64,000 nt of DNA. It comes from Sulfobacillus acidophilus DSM 10332 (GTDB taxonomy: Bacteria > Bacillota > Sulfobacillia > Sulfobacillales > Sulfobacillaceae). The stretch is taken from positions 868,001 through 932,000 of the forward strand of contig CP003179.1 in NCBI GenBank assembly GCA_000237975.1. The letters are read 5' to 3'. Both the position numbers and the translations under genes were made by a program. Shown here in pieces: positions 52,059-61,164 of this stretch (positions within the stretch are counted from its first letter, which is position 1; each line of letters opens with the position of its first letter). Under the pieces are notes generated by a model. It did not search any database. It saw only the letters and a list, made by a program, of their open reading frames with translations, and was not told the DNA's origin.

Positions 52059-52975
52059 TGGTCTATTTGGACATGGATCCCGGTCATGACGACGCCCTCG
52101 CGTTGTTGGTGGCTCTGAAGACATTTCCGGTGGCGGCGGTGACGACCGTTGCGGGTAATCAAACCGTGGATAAGACCTTTTTAAACGCCCGGCGGATTCT
52201 TCACTTGGCCGGGCGACAAGAGATTCCCGTCTATCGGGGAGCGGACGCGCCGCTTTTCTATCCGTTAGTGGTAGCGGATAACGTTCATGGTGACAGCGGA
52301 TTGGACGGCTATACGTTTCCGCCGTTGCCGGAGGCGGACACTGCCGGTATCTCCGCGATTAGTTGGCTTGGTCGGACTTTGACGGAGGCTGAAGAACCGA
52401 TCGATTGGATCGCGACCGGTCCCTTAACCAACGTTGCTCGTGTCCTCTTGGGACATCCGGAAGCGCGACGCGCCATTCGGAGTCTGACGGTCATGGGGGG
52501 ATCGTTGGGTACGGGCAATATTACGCCGGAAGCGGAATTTAATTTTTACGTGGATCCCGATGCGGCCCAATGGGTATTGGCTGCCGGCCTTCCTCTCACC
52601 ATGGTGGGATTGGATGTGACTCGAAAAGCCCGTCTGACTCGTGAGGATGTCGGGCGCTTCATCAGCTGGGGGAGTCCGGTGGGAGATGCGCTCTATCACT
52701 TGTTAACCTTTTACGGGCGCCACGAACCGCAAGCGTCGGATGTCGGCATGCCGATTCATGATGTGTTGGCGGTGGCGGCACTGGCCATCCCGGAGGTTTT
52801 CCGCTGGGAGTGGCTTTCTCTTCGCGTGTTCCGGGAAGATTCTCCGCTCCGGGGGGCGTCGCGACCTTCTTCGGACGGGAAAGGACCTGTCGTACGGGTG
52901 GCGATTGACATCGATACCCCCCGGTTTTTCGAGTGGTTTTGGGCTCAATTACAAGACTATCGGACCATCGGGTAA
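52058..52975 (+). CDS. inosine/uridine-preferring nucleoside hydrolase (305 aa)
   Basis: Ca-dependent N-ribohydrolase that splits nucleosides into base and ribose. The N-terminal DMDPGHDDALAL gives the metal-binding aspartates, with VHGDSGLDG, GPLTNVARVL, MGGSLGTGNITPEAEFNFYVDPDAA and the C-terminal IHDVLAVAALA catalytic His-Asp pair all as in the family. ATG overlaps the LysR stop by one base, so translation is coupled. It may mean the LysR operon has a salvage role. Confidence 0.9.
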   Translation: MVYLDMDPGHDDALALLVALKTFPVAAVTTVAGNQTVDKTFLNARRILHLAGRQEIPVYRGADAPLFYPLVVADNVHGDSGLDGYTFPPLPEADTAGISAISWLGRTLTEAEEPIDWIATGPLTNVARVLLGHPEARRAIRSLTVMGGSLGTGNITPEAEFNFYVDPDAAQWVLAAGLPLTMVGLDVTRKARLTREDVGRFISWGSPVGDALYHLLTFYGRHEPQASDVGMPIHDVLAVAALAIPEVFRWEWLSLRVFREDSPLRGASRPSSDGKGPVVRVAIDIDTPRFFEWFWAQLQDYRTIG

Positions 52976-53062
52976 GAAGGCTTTACCGCCGGGAGCGGAA
53001 CCAGTATCCTGAAACTGTTTGAGTGTGCATTAATCCATTAATAGACGAGGTGACTTTGGACG

Positions 53063-53653
53063 ATGTTGCAGACGGAACGGATGCCGATTACGGCGGCATT
53101 ATGGCCCCTGAAAAAAAATATCGCCGGGCAAGTGGCGCTCGTGGTGGCCGGGAGTTTGTTGGTAGCGTTACTGGCCCAAGTCAGTATCCCGCTGCCGTTT
53201 ACCCCGGTGCCGGTTACCGGACAAACGCTCGGCGTGTTATTGGTCGGCGGGGCCCTCGGTAGCCGCTTAGGCGCTGCGAGCCTTGCCCTCTATTTAGGGG
53301 AAGGTGCCATTGGTCTACCCGTGTTTGCCGGTGGTGTCGGCGGGCTGCCGGTCGGCCCCACGGGAGGGTACCTGGTCGGCTTTGTGCTGATGGCCTATGT
53401 GGTAGGGTATCTTGCCGAACGAGGATGGGATCGCAGTTGGGGCCGTTCTTTTTTGGCGATGGTGCTAGGCGAAATCGTCCTGTATGCGGTGGCATTGCCC
53501 TGGTTGGGCCTTTTTGTCGGCATGCACCGGGTGCTGGCGCTCGGCTTTTTACCCTTTATTTCCGGGGATGCGCTGAAAATGATGATTGCCGGCGGCTTAT
53601 TTCCGGCCGCCTGGAAACTGGTCGGCAGTCGTCCGAGCCAACCCGACGCGTAA
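53063..53653 (+). CDS. bioY: BioY-like biotin transporter substrate-binding subunit (196 aa)
   Basis: ECF-transporter S component for biotin, with six membrane helices. Conserved BioY pieces are IPLPFTPVPVTGQTLGVLLVGGALGSRLGAASLALYLGEGAIGLPVFAGG and GPTGGYLVGFVLMAYVVGYLAE. No ATPase or EcfT gene is adjacent, which is common when ECF modules are shared or BioY acts alone. The ribosome site is GAGGTGA, about ten bases upstream. A strong bidirectional-looking hairpin follows. Confidence 0.92.
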   Translation: MLQTERMPITAALWPLKKNIAGQVALVVAGSLLVALLAQVSIPLPFTPVPVTGQTLGVLLVGGALGSRLGAASLALYLGEGAIGLPVFAGGVGGLPVGPTGGYLVGFVLMAYVVGYLAERGWDRSWGRSFLAMVLGEIVLYAVALPWLGLFVGMHRVLALGFLPFISGDALKMMIAGGLFPAAWKLVGSRPSQPDA

Positions 53654-53684
53654 TCGTGACACCCAAGACAGAATAAAACCAAAG

Positions 53685-53709
53685 GGCTGACCGACCGGTC
53701 AGCCTTTTT
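53685..53709 (+). terminator. intrinsic terminator after bioY
   Basis: GGCTGACC (53685-53692) pairs with GGTCAGCC (53697-53704) around a four-base loop, followed by five T. On the minus strand it is followed by a weaker T-rich stretch, so it may also serve the convergent protease gene. Confidence 0.88.
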
Positions 53710-53722
53710 CAATTCGCGTGAA

Positions 53723-54697
53723 TTACCAGCCCCAGCTCCAACCCCAGCCGTGATGATAGTTTCCCCAGCCCCATCCGCCTGACCAACCCGGAATGGTGAC
53801 TTGAATGGTCCATCCGTTGGAATTGCTATAGCCGTTGACGATGGGATTGGACGGATAGGAGACCGGAATGGACTGGCCATAGGCGGTATCCACCGTAATC
53901 TGGTTTGTCGAACCGCCATCGGACGCCACTTGAGCCATCACTTGACCGTCCGACCCTTGAAGATTGATGGCTTCCAACGAATTCGGATTCATTTGCGAGA
54001 GCGGAATCCCGTTCGCTTCAACGTTTGTCATGGTCGTACTGGCGACAGGCGCCAATGGCAAAACGCTACCGTTGGCAGCGGTTGGCGCCTCCGTGATCCA
54101 ATCGGCCGACGTTTCGATTCCGGCCGCCTGCGAGGGGGTTAAATGGACCACTTGATTCACGATGGGCTGGTTATAGCCCTGGCCGGTCAAGAGGAGTCGC
54201 CAACTATCGTTGCCTAGCGGGATAATCGCGGCCGTGACCCGGGTGCCGGTAGGAATGACGACGGTTTGGTGGGCTGCGGCGGGCAGCACTTCCCAAAACG
54301 CGGTCGTTACCGGATTTCCGTTATTATCCGGTGCGGTCATCGTTCCCACCTGAATCAACGAAGGCGAGTTTAATCCGCCTAATCCGACCCATTCGGCGAT
54401 TGCGCTATTCGGATTGGCCGTCGTCCCTGCGGCCCATCCGGGTGTTATCCAGGCGGCCGATACCCGCGTTTCTTGATTTCCGGTTTGAACCACTCCCGCC
54501 CAGTTGAGCGAGGGTGCACTAGCCACGGTACTGATATTGGTTGCGACCGGCACGGTTTTTGCCGGTTGTATCCAGTGGATCGGTTGAATGGCAATGGGAT
54601 GGGTGACGTCAGACACCGTCGGCTGCCCCAGGTGAAATACCCAGACGCCGAGCGATGCGATTCCTAAAAGCCCGATGGTTTTTCCCAACATGGACAT
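53723..54697 (-). CDS. secreted eqolisin-type (G1) glutamic acid protease (324 aa)
   Basis: Probable acid-active extracellular endopeptidase. A signal anchor (residues 1-28, LGKTIGLLGIASLGVWVF) precedes a beta-sandwich domain. NWAGVV and AAWITPG are followed by AEWVGLGG, then SLIQVGT with Q116 and ADWITEAPT with E203. These match the catalytic Gln/Glu dyad of scytalido- and aspergilloglutamic peptidases. An extra C-terminal region (210-324) ends in a Gly/Trp-rich tail. ATG 54697 with AAAGGATGTG is preferred over the longer frame from 54829. A low-pH protease fits an acidophile. Confidence 0.78.
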   Translation of the reverse strand: MSMLGKTIGLLGIASLGVWVFHLGQPTVSDVTHPIAIQPIHWIQPAKTVPVATNISTVASAPSLNWAGVVQTGNQETRVSAAWITPGWAAGTTANPNSAIAEWVGLGGLNSPSLIQVGTMTAPDNNGNPVTTAFWEVLPAAAHQTVVIPTGTRVTAAIIPLGNDSWRLLLTGQGYNQPIVNQVVHLTPSQAAGIETSADWITEAPTAANGSVLPLAPVASTTMTNVEANGIPLSQMNPNSLEAINLQGSDGQVMAQVASDGGSTNQITVDTAYGQSIPVSYPSNPIVNGYSNSNGWTIQVTIPGWSGGWGWGNYHHGWGWSWGW

Positions 54698-55060
54698 TAT
54701 CCCACATCCTTTATTCCCGTATCCTGTCTTACTCTCATTAAAACGCCAAATTGTTACGAGAACGTTACGGCGCCAAAAAATTTTATTGGACCCGTTGGAG
54801 GTCCCTGGCAACTCCGTTATTGACGACAAATAGTGACAATCTTTGGTGGAAAATCACGGTAATTTGAACGTGATGGGCGAGAACAGGGACAACAGCGACA
54901 ATTGTCGGACCGCCACCACTTTTTGTTGGAACGTAGAACCCTTCGGCGAACGCCGATTTTGACAGGATGAGACGAATGTGAGATTTACAATCAAATGGGT
55001 GACAAAATCCGGTGGTGCTACCGAGCGTTCGCGCTCAAGTCCGAGATGAGGAGTAACAGC
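54698..55060. promoter_or_regulatory. divergent intergenic region rich in inverted repeats
   Basis: This 363-base gap between the protease and the histidine kinase holds no gene. It contains a 12-bp palindrome CGACAATTGTCG (54896-54907), an inverted repeat ATCACG-N10-CGTGAT (54853-54858/54869-54874), and a GGACC-N7-GGTCC hairpin (54788-54804). These are candidate operator sites for either gene. Confidence 0.4.
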
Positions 55061-55918
55061 ATGACGCAAATGTATAGCCCAGTACCCATCAACCCCGAAC
55101 GCCTCATCCGACAAATCCGCGAAAGTCTAGAACGAGCGGGTCTGTCGGTACTTGAGGTGTCTTGGCATGATACACGGCCCGATGCCACCGGGGACGTCAT
55201 TTTTTTGGGCAGTGGATGGGTCATACTTACGTGGGGAGGCGAGCGGGCATCGCCCGGGATCGTACGTGAACTGGTGCAAAACCAATACCTGTACTATCAA
55301 CAGCAATTTTTTCAGCAAATGTTGATTCATGAATTAAGAAATCCGCTCGCCGTGTTGTCAGGACAAATGGAATTATTACAGCGGGAGGTGACATTGCCCA
55401 TCCTGCGCCGTGAGGCCATCGGGGCAGCCATTGAGCGTATGGTGGCTTTGTTGGATCAAAGTTTGCCGGCGGGTCTTTCGCTATCTCGTCATCGGGTGGC
55501 GTTTTATCGGCTTTGGTTAGAAGAACAGGCCCTTCTAACATATATTACGGACCCTCAAAACATTCGGCTGATCTATGCCGGAGAGCAGCTCGAGGTATTC
55601 ACTGATCTACCTAAGCTCCAGCAAATTTACCATAATCTCCTCCGCAACGCGATTGAAGCGGCCTTACCGGGAGATCAAATCGTCACCCGGGTGGTCAGCC
55701 AGCCGGAGGGGGTCATGCTTTTGGTGCAAAATCCGCGACTGGTTGGGACAGAAGTGGATGTAGCGGCCTTTCAACCGTTTGTCAGCAGTAAAGGAGAGGG
55801 CCATCAAGGGATGGGGCTGGCGGTATGCCGCCATCTCGCGGCGCTCTTGGGTGCCGAAATCGGTTATCACCCGGATTCAGGGTTTTGGGTGCGATTGCCG
55901 GGTTCGCCCTCGGATTAG
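55061..55918 (+). CDS. soluble orphan histidine kinase (285 aa)
   Basis: The C-terminal half is a sensor kinase core: H-box MLIHELRNPLAVLSG with H90, N-box IYHNLLRNAIEA with N196, and G-box SSKGEGHQGMGLAVCRHLAALLGAEI. Residues 1-75 form a small unrecognised N-terminal domain (VIFLGSGWVILTWGGERASPG) without membrane segments, so the protein should be cytosolic. No response regulator is adjacent. ATG 55061 with GAGGAGTAAC is preferred over ATG 54995. The layout resembles Spo0B/KinB-like or PAS-less kinases of Bacillota; function unknown. Confidence 0.8.
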   Translation: MTQMYSPVPINPERLIRQIRESLERAGLSVLEVSWHDTRPDATGDVIFLGSGWVILTWGGERASPGIVRELVQNQYLYYQQQFFQQMLIHELRNPLAVLSGQMELLQREVTLPILRREAIGAAIERMVALLDQSLPAGLSLSRHRVAFYRLWLEEQALLTYITDPQNIRLIYAGEQLEVFTDLPKLQQIYHNLLRNAIEAALPGDQIVTRVVSQPEGVMLLVQNPRLVGTEVDVAAFQPFVSSKGEGHQGMGLAVCRHLAALLGAEIGYHPDSGFWVRLPGSPSD

Positions 55919-55988
55919 CAATTGGAAAAGCCGGTCCTATCGCGTATCATGAGCTGGAAGAATTACTAATTCCTAGGAGGGTGGATTC

Positions 55989-56513
55989 ATGTCCGTGACG
56001 GAACGACCCCAAGCCGTGACATTTAAAGGGAACGGGGTTACGTTATTAGGCCCCGAGATTCAAGTCGGACAAGCGGCTCCCGCCTTTTCGCTGCCCAATA
56101 CCGATTTGGCGCCGGTTTCGCTGGCCGACTTTAAAAACCAGGTGGTGCTGTTGACGTCCGTGCCGTCGTTGGATACGCCGGTATGCGATTTGGAAACCCG
56201 CCGGTTTCATGAAGCGGTCGGCGCCCTGGGGCAAGGCGTCCAATTGGTGACCGTGTCCATGGATTTGCCGTTTGCCCAAAAACGTTGGTGTGGAGCCAAC
56301 GGGATTGACCGTGTGATGACGCTGAGCGATTACCGAGACCATGCCTTCGGTCACGCCTATGGAGTCTATATCAAGGAATTGGGGCTCTTGGCCCGTGCGG
56401 TATTTGTAATCGATGGCGACGGGATGGTCCGCTATGTCGAATATGTACCCGAAGTCACCCATGAACCGCAATATGATGCCGCGTTAAACACGGTCAAAGC
56501 GTTATTAGGCTAA
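55989..56513 (+). CDS. tpx: thiol peroxidase, Tpx type (174 aa)
   Basis: Atypical two-cysteine peroxiredoxin reducing hydrogen and organic peroxides with thioredoxin. The peroxidatic C66 is in the family motif VPSLDTPVCDLETRRF, the resolving cysteine is C101 (KRWCGANG), and LLARAVFVID lies toward the C-terminus. Length is normal. AGGAGGGTGG precedes ATG. It stands alone between two terminator-like elements, consistent with monocistronic expression. Confidence 0.95.
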   Translation: MSVTERPQAVTFKGNGVTLLGPEIQVGQAAPAFSLPNTDLAPVSLADFKNQVVLLTSVPSLDTPVCDLETRRFHEAVGALGQGVQLVTVSMDLPFAQKRWCGANGIDRVMTLSDYRDHAFGHAYGVYIKELGLLARAVFVIDGDGMVRYVEYVPEVTHEPQYDAALNTVKALLG

Positions 56514-56520
56514 CCGCGCG

Positions 56521-56550
56521 AAACGCCCGACCGGTGCGGGCGTTTCAATT
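56521..56550 (+). terminator. intrinsic terminator after tpx
   Basis: AAACGCCCG (56521-56529) pairs with CGGGCGTTT (56537-56545) across a seven-base loop; the run continues as CAATTT. It separates tpx from the convergent hydrolase. Confidence 0.75.
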
Positions 56551-56563
56551 TATATTCGGATAC

Positions 56564-57532
56564 TTAAAACCCGACATTAACGGTCGGCGGACGGACATGC
56601 CGGTCTACGGCCTTCAACACTTGATAGATATGGGCCAGGTAAGCCACCGGATCGACTTTAAAGGCCTGCACATGATTGGCGTTTGGGACGAGCCATAGCC
56701 GGGCCGCCGGATCGGTTTGGCGAGCTTTTTGATAGAGGGCTATGGCGTTATGGTCGGGGATATACGTATCGCCGGTACCCGCAATGAGCAACAGGGGGCG
56801 ATGACCCAGGGCGGACACCTCGCCCAAGGGATTTACGGCACCGGGATTGACGTGTGTGATGGGGGGCAATAACCCGAGAATAATGGCATTGAAGGGAAAT
56901 GAGGGTAGATGCGTCCAGACGGACAGATGGTGTTCCAAATAGGTTTTGAGATTGGCGAAGGGGCTGTCGGCTATCACCGCCGACACAAGTCGGGTATGAG
57001 CCGCCGTTAAAATGGCGGTCGAGGCCCCCATCGAATAGCCCATGACCACTACCGGCGTATTGGCCCGTTGGTGGGCGTACCGAACGGCTCCCAACAAATC
57101 CCATTGTTCATAATAGCCAATCGACACGAGCGATCCCGGTGAACGGCCTTCGCCACGAAAATCGAACATCAATACATTGGCTCCCATTTGATCAAGCGCG
57201 TGGGCGATGGCTAAAAGCGGCACGCCGTCTTCTTCCCGGTTCGTGTCATAGCCGTGTGCCAAGACGACCGTAATGCCTGCCGGGTGAGTGGCCGGGATCC
57301 ACCACCCATGAAGACGGAGATTGCCTTGGGCGCTAGGAAATCGGATGGTTTGGTAGGGCATGCCCCAATTGATTGGGGAACTGACGACCGGATCACGGGC
57401 GGGGTGGGTTAACTTCCATCCCACCAATACGCCTAATCCTACGCTAATGACCGCCAGGATGACGACCAGACCGAAGACCCAGCGCACCCAGCGGATACGC
57501 CGGCGGGGTTTTAGGGATGGGAAAATCATCAT
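56564..57532 (-). CDS. membrane-anchored alpha/beta hydrolase (322 aa)
   Basis: One N-terminal membrane helix (residues 17-40) anchors an alpha/beta hydrolase domain facing outward. The nucleophile elbow is GYSMGAS; the acid is probably the Asp in GTGDTYIPD and the base the His in PNANHVQAF. LAHGYDTNREEDG precedes the core, and FDFRGEGRSPG gives the oxyanion region. It resembles BAAT/YqkD-like hydrolases of Bacillota. The substrate is unknown. The start has ATGAGGAGGCC upstream. Confidence 0.85.
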   Translation of the reverse strand: MMIFPSLKPRRRIRWVRWVFGLVVILAVISVGLGVLVGWKLTHPARDPVVSSPINWGMPYQTIRFPSAQGNLRLHGWWIPATHPAGITVVLAHGYDTNREEDGVPLLAIAHALDQMGANVLMFDFRGEGRSPGSLVSIGYYEQWDLLGAVRYAHQRANTPVVVMGYSMGASTAILTAAHTRLVSAVIADSPFANLKTYLEHHLSVWTHLPSFPFNAIILGLLPPITHVNPGAVNPLGEVSALGHRPLLLIAGTGDTYIPDHNAIALYQKARQTDPAARLWLVPNANHVQAFKVDPVAYLAHIYQVLKAVDRHVRPPTVNVGF

Positions 57533-58246
57533 AAGGCCTCCTCATTCCGAGGATTCGCCATTCCAAGAAAAAATTCCTTGTCTTGTTAAACTATTTCAAT
57601 TTGTTCTGTAGCATTCGTGTCATCGTCCGTGAAATGGGCGATGGCCACTGGGGTCTACAGCGCGGATTCGGCTCCCGGCAGTCTAGAAACTCTTTTGGAT
57701 TGTAGGATTTGCCAGAGGCCGAGCGGATTTACCAAGGCTAGCGCCGGGCGGATTCCGGCAAGACTTACCGTTTAAACATCACAAATTGTCGTGGTGCTTG
57801 GTATCGTCTCACATGTTAATACTGCGAGTGCAAGTATTTAGCCCAATAGTTGTGAGGTTAAGGTGTTCCCACGGGTCGTGCGTGGCGGACACCACGGCGA
57901 CACTTCGTCCATTGGTTAGGTGCAGTATGACGGAGTACGGAACATGATTAACGTGCGACCGGTTCGGTATCGGAAGGTGAACCATTAGGGGTACTCCACG
58001 CCCCAGCATCGTGATAATTTGATGGGCTACAACAGGAGTTAGGTGCGGAGGCACGGGCCATGGACGTTGCAGGGGGCGTGATTATTTGCACCTTGCATTC
58101 ACGGTACGTAACTGGCCGATTATCCGGACGCGGGATTTAAGTCGACCGGCAACTACCCTTATCATTTTGCGAATTCCACTAAGGAGCAGGATTTTTTGGT
58201 ATTTCGTGGAATCCTTCCCCAGGTCAGAGGGAAAGGAGCGGTTATC
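57533..58246. other. long intergenic region without a convincing gene
   Basis: About 700 bases between the divergent hydrolase and acyl-CoA ligase genes. It holds no convincing start plus ribosome-site pair other than that of the ligase itself. The best open frame is the doubtful minus-strand one at 57809-58054. Base composition is more AT-rich and codon-like structure is poor, as in decayed sequence. No insertion-sequence ends or RNA motif were found. Confidence 0.5.
57809..58054 (-). CDS. doubtful small ORF (81 aa), perhaps a remnant
   Basis: The frame reads smoothly (LGRGVPLMVHLPIPNRSHVNHV, then GRSVAVVSATHDPW) and looks protein-like. However, GTG 58054 has no ribosome site, and the frame seems to extend upstream without a start until a stop at about 58085. 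It may be the fragment of a decayed gene or chance. Confidence 0.22.
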   Translation of the reverse strand: MPPHLTPVVAHQIITMLGRGVPLMVHLPIPNRSHVNHVPYSVILHLTNGRSVAVVSATHDPWEHLNLTTIGLNTCTRSINM

Positions 58247-59788
58247 ATGAATGAAATCTGGGTTCGACGTAATACGTTGGGAGATTTCTTTCGGCGCAGT
58301 GCCCGGCGAGATCCGTTGCGAGTTGCGGTGATTTATCACAATCAGTCGTTAACCTATAGGGAGTGGAACGCCCTCGTCAATCGTTGGGCTCATGGCTTGG
58401 CGGGCTACGGTATTGGCCCTGGCGATCGGGTGGCGATTGTCGGCGGCAATTCTCTTGCCTTAGCCTCTATGGCGGGGGCTTTGGCGAAAATCGGAGCCGT
58501 GATGGTGCCTATCAATCCTTCCCTGACGGAAGAGGAAATGGCCTACATCCTGCATCACGCAGAAATTTCGGCGGTCGCGGCGGATGAAGGGGTGGTCTCT
58601 CGGGTTGATTACGCGTTGGGTGATTCTCCCGTGAAATGCCGTGTGATTCTTGAAGGATCGGTAAAAGGGGGGTGGGAATCGGTTCAGGCTTTCGACTCGA
58701 TGCCGTCAACCGAGTTTTGGGGATCGGTTGCCGATGACGATATTGCGCAGATTCTTTATACCAGCGGCACCGAATCGAAGCCTAAAGGGGTGATGCTGAC
58801 CCATCGAAACGTCGTGGACCAATGTGTCAGTATCATATTAGCCGGGGAATTTCGCTCCGAGGATACCGTCTTGCATGCTCTGCCGTTTTTCCATAGTGCA
58901 CAGTTAAATGCTTTTTTGTGGCCGTTTATTTATTTGGGGGGAACCCATGTGATATTAAATCGGCCCGATCCGGTACAGGTATTAAATGCGATTGAGACGA
59001 ATCAGGCCCGGGTATTTTTTGCCCCGCCGACCGTTTGGATCGGCATCTTGCGTTCGCCCGCCTTTCACCCTAATCGCTTGCGGTCCTTGCGCACGGCCAT
59101 TTATGGTGCGGCCATCATGCCACTGGAAATTCTGCGGGAGTTACATGAGGGAATGCCTTGGGTGCGGTTTTATAACATGTATGGGATGACTGAGGTGGCG
59201 CCGTTTGCGACAGGCCTTCGACCGGAGGATCAACTCACCCATCGGATTTCGGTGGGAAAGCCGGGGATTAACGTCGAAATGACGATTTTACGAGACGATG
59301 GATCAGAAGCCGAACCGGGTGAAGTCGGAGAAATCGGGTTACGCACCAGTCACGCGTTTTTAGGCTATTTCCGAGATCCTGAGCGGACGAAAGAGGCATT
59401 TCGCGGTGGATGGTATCATACAGGCGATATCGGGGTTATAGACGCCGAAGGCTATCTGACCGTGGTTGACCGCAAAAAAGACATGATCAAAACGGGCGGG
59501 GAAAACGTGTCGAGCCGGGAAGTGGAGGACGTCTTTTATCGTCATCCGGCGATTCAAGAATGTGCCGCAATCGGATTGCCGGACCCCTACTGGATGGAAA
59601 AAGTGGTGTTGGTAGCGGTTTTACGGCCCGGGCTAACGGTTACGGAAGATGAGCTAATTTCTTGGGGTCGCGAGCACTTGGCCGGATTTAAAGCGCCGAA
59701 ACAGATTGTGGTGCGAGACCATTTGCCGAAAAATGCCAGCGGTAAAATTCTTAAGCGAACCATTAAAGCGGAACTGACGGGCGCTTAG
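58247..59788 (+). CDS. AMP-forming long/medium-chain acyl-CoA ligase (513 aa)
   Basis: Adenylate-forming enzyme: P-loop ILYTSGTESKPKGVMLTH near residue 170, YNMYGMTE near 310, GWYHTGDIGVIDAEGYLTVVDRKKDMIKTGGENV near 390-425, and the catalytic lysine in NASGKILKR. It resembles the FadD-type/CaiC-like ligases. ATG 58247 with GGAAAGGAGCG is preferred over the frame start at 58196. It begins an operon with a CoA-transferase and a TetR regulator, suggesting activation or recycling of organic acids. Confidence 0.88.
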   Translation: MNEIWVRRNTLGDFFRRSARRDPLRVAVIYHNQSLTYREWNALVNRWAHGLAGYGIGPGDRVAIVGGNSLALASMAGALAKIGAVMVPINPSLTEEEMAYILHHAEISAVAADEGVVSRVDYALGDSPVKCRVILEGSVKGGWESVQAFDSMPSTEFWGSVADDDIAQILYTSGTESKPKGVMLTHRNVVDQCVSIILAGEFRSEDTVLHALPFFHSAQLNAFLWPFIYLGGTHVILNRPDPVQVLNAIETNQARVFFAPPTVWIGILRSPAFHPNRLRSLRTAIYGAAIMPLEILRELHEGMPWVRFYNMYGMTEVAPFATGLRPEDQLTHRISVGKPGINVEMTILRDDGSEAEPGEVGEIGLRTSHAFLGYFRDPERTKEAFRGGWYHTGDIGVIDAEGYLTVVDRKKDMIKTGGENVSSREVEDVFYRHPAIQECAAIGLPDPYWMEKVVLVAVLRPGLTVTEDELISWGREHLAGFKAPKQIVVRDHLPKNASGKILKRTIKAELTGA

Positions 59789-59838
59789 GAGGATTCGAAG
59801 GGGCCGGGGATTGGCGAAGTGCGCACCGGAGAGTACAC

Positions 59839-61164
59839 TTGAGCACGGAAGCATCATGGGGGAGGCAGAAGAAGGTGCGGATGGTATCGGACATCATGGA
59901 GGCCATGGCGGTCATTCGGTCCGGCGACCAGATTTATTGCCAAGGGATGGCCTCGACGCCGACTCGCCTATTGGCCGCTTTGGCGGAACGGGCCCGGCAG
60001 TTAACGGATGTGCGTCTTTATCATTTACATATGGAAGGACCGATGCCGCAAGTGGCGCCGGAATTGGCCGGCCATCTGAAGGACATATCGTTTTTCGTGG
60101 GAAAAAATCTTCGCCAAGCGGTGAATGAAGGGCGCGCCTATTACCTGCCGTTATTTTTGTCGGATATTCCCTGGTTTCTGACCCGCCCGGATTTTCACCT
60201 AAAAGCTGCCTTGATTCATGTCAGTCCGCCCGATCATCATGGATTCGTCAGCCTGGGACCGACGATCGACGCGACTCTGACTGCTATTCAGCAGGCGGAG
60301 GTGGTCATTGCGCAAATAAATCCCCACGTACCGCGCACGTTAGGGTGGGCGCATTTGCCGGTATCGGCCATCGACTATGCGATAACCGTCGACGATCCGT
60401 TACCGGATATTCGTCCCGAACCGTTGACGGACATCGACCGCCGGATTGGCTTTTATGTGGCCTCGTTAATCGAGGATCGGGCGACCCTGCAATTAGGTAT
60501 CGGGAAAATCCCGGATGCGGTGTTGGCGCAATTAACCCATCACCAGGATCTCGGCATTCATAGCGAAATGATCGCCGACGGTGTGAAAAAGCTGGCGGAA
60601 GCGGGAGTGATTACCGGACGGTACAAGGCTCTCGATGTGGGCCAGATTGTCTCCACGTTTGCGCTCGGTAGTCAGGAGCTTTATGCGTTTTTAGACGACA
60701 ATCCGTCGGTAGCCATGCGCCCGGTGGATTATACCAATAGTACCGCCATTATCCGGCAGCAACCGCGCATGACGTCCATTAACTCGGCCGTGGAAGTCGA
60801 CATCACAGGGCAAGTGGCCGCGGAGTCGGTAGGATCCCGCATTATTTCCGGGGTCGGCGGACAGATGGATTTTGTCCGTGGAGCCAGTTTGGCCCCTCAC
60901 GGCAAATCGATCATTGCCTTGCCGTCTCGAACCGCCCGCGGTGAAGCCCGGATCGTCCCGACCCTCAAGCCGGCCGCCGGCGTGACGACCACCCGTAATC
61001 ACGTGCAGTATGTCGTAACGGAATACGGTATTGCGGGACTTCATGGGAAAACGTTGGACGAACGGGCAGAGGCCCTCATTCGCATTGCGCATCCCGACGA
61101 TCGGGACCGTCTTTGGCAGGCGGCCCGCGACATGATTCCAGGCTTTCGGGGGATGAGCGGGTGA
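59839..61164 (+). CDS. acetyl-CoA hydrolase/4-hydroxybutyrate-CoA transferase family protein (441 aa)
   Basis: Class I CoA-transferase moving CoA between acyl groups (acetate/butyrate/4-hydroxybutyrate) or hydrolysing acetyl-CoA. The catalytic glutamate is in DLGIHSEMIADG (about E242). Other family blocks are QLGIGKIPDAVLAQL, GVGGQMDFVRGASLAPHGKSIIALPS and VVTEYGIAGLHGKTLDERAEALIRIAHPD. TTG 59839 (GGAGAG upstream) and GTG 59875 (GGGGGAGG upstream) are equally possible starts. It lies 50 bases after the ligase and overlaps the TetR gene by four bases. Confidence 0.88.
   Translation: MSTEASWGRQKKVRMVSDIMEAMAVIRSGDQIYCQGMASTPTRLLAALAERARQLTDVRLYHLHMEGPMPQVAPELAGHLKDISFFVGKNLRQAVNEGRAYYLPLFLSDIPWFLTRPDFHLKAALIHVSPPDHHGFVSLGPTIDATLTAIQQAEVVIAQINPHVPRTLGWAHLPVSAIDYAITVDDPLPDIRPEPLTDIDRRIGFYVASLIEDRATLQLGIGKIPDAVLAQLTHHQDLGIHSEMIADGVKKLAEAGVITGRYKALDVGQIVSTFALGSQELYAFLDDNPSVAMRPVDYTNSTAIIRQQPRMTSINSAVEVDITGQVAAESVGSRIISGVGGQMDFVRGASLAPHGKSIIALPSRTARGEARIVPTLKPAAGVTTTRNHVQYVVTEYGIAGLHGKTLDERAEALIRIAHPDDRDRLWQAARDMIPGFRGMSG

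Noticed and set aside
54775-54804. Minus-strand intrinsic terminator in the protease leader
   Set aside because: The five-pair hairpin is separated from the T-run by about eight bases, too far for a normal terminator.
57533-58246. Insertion sequence remnant or phage fragment
   Set aside because: No terminal inverted repeats, target duplications or recognisable transposase or phage peptides.
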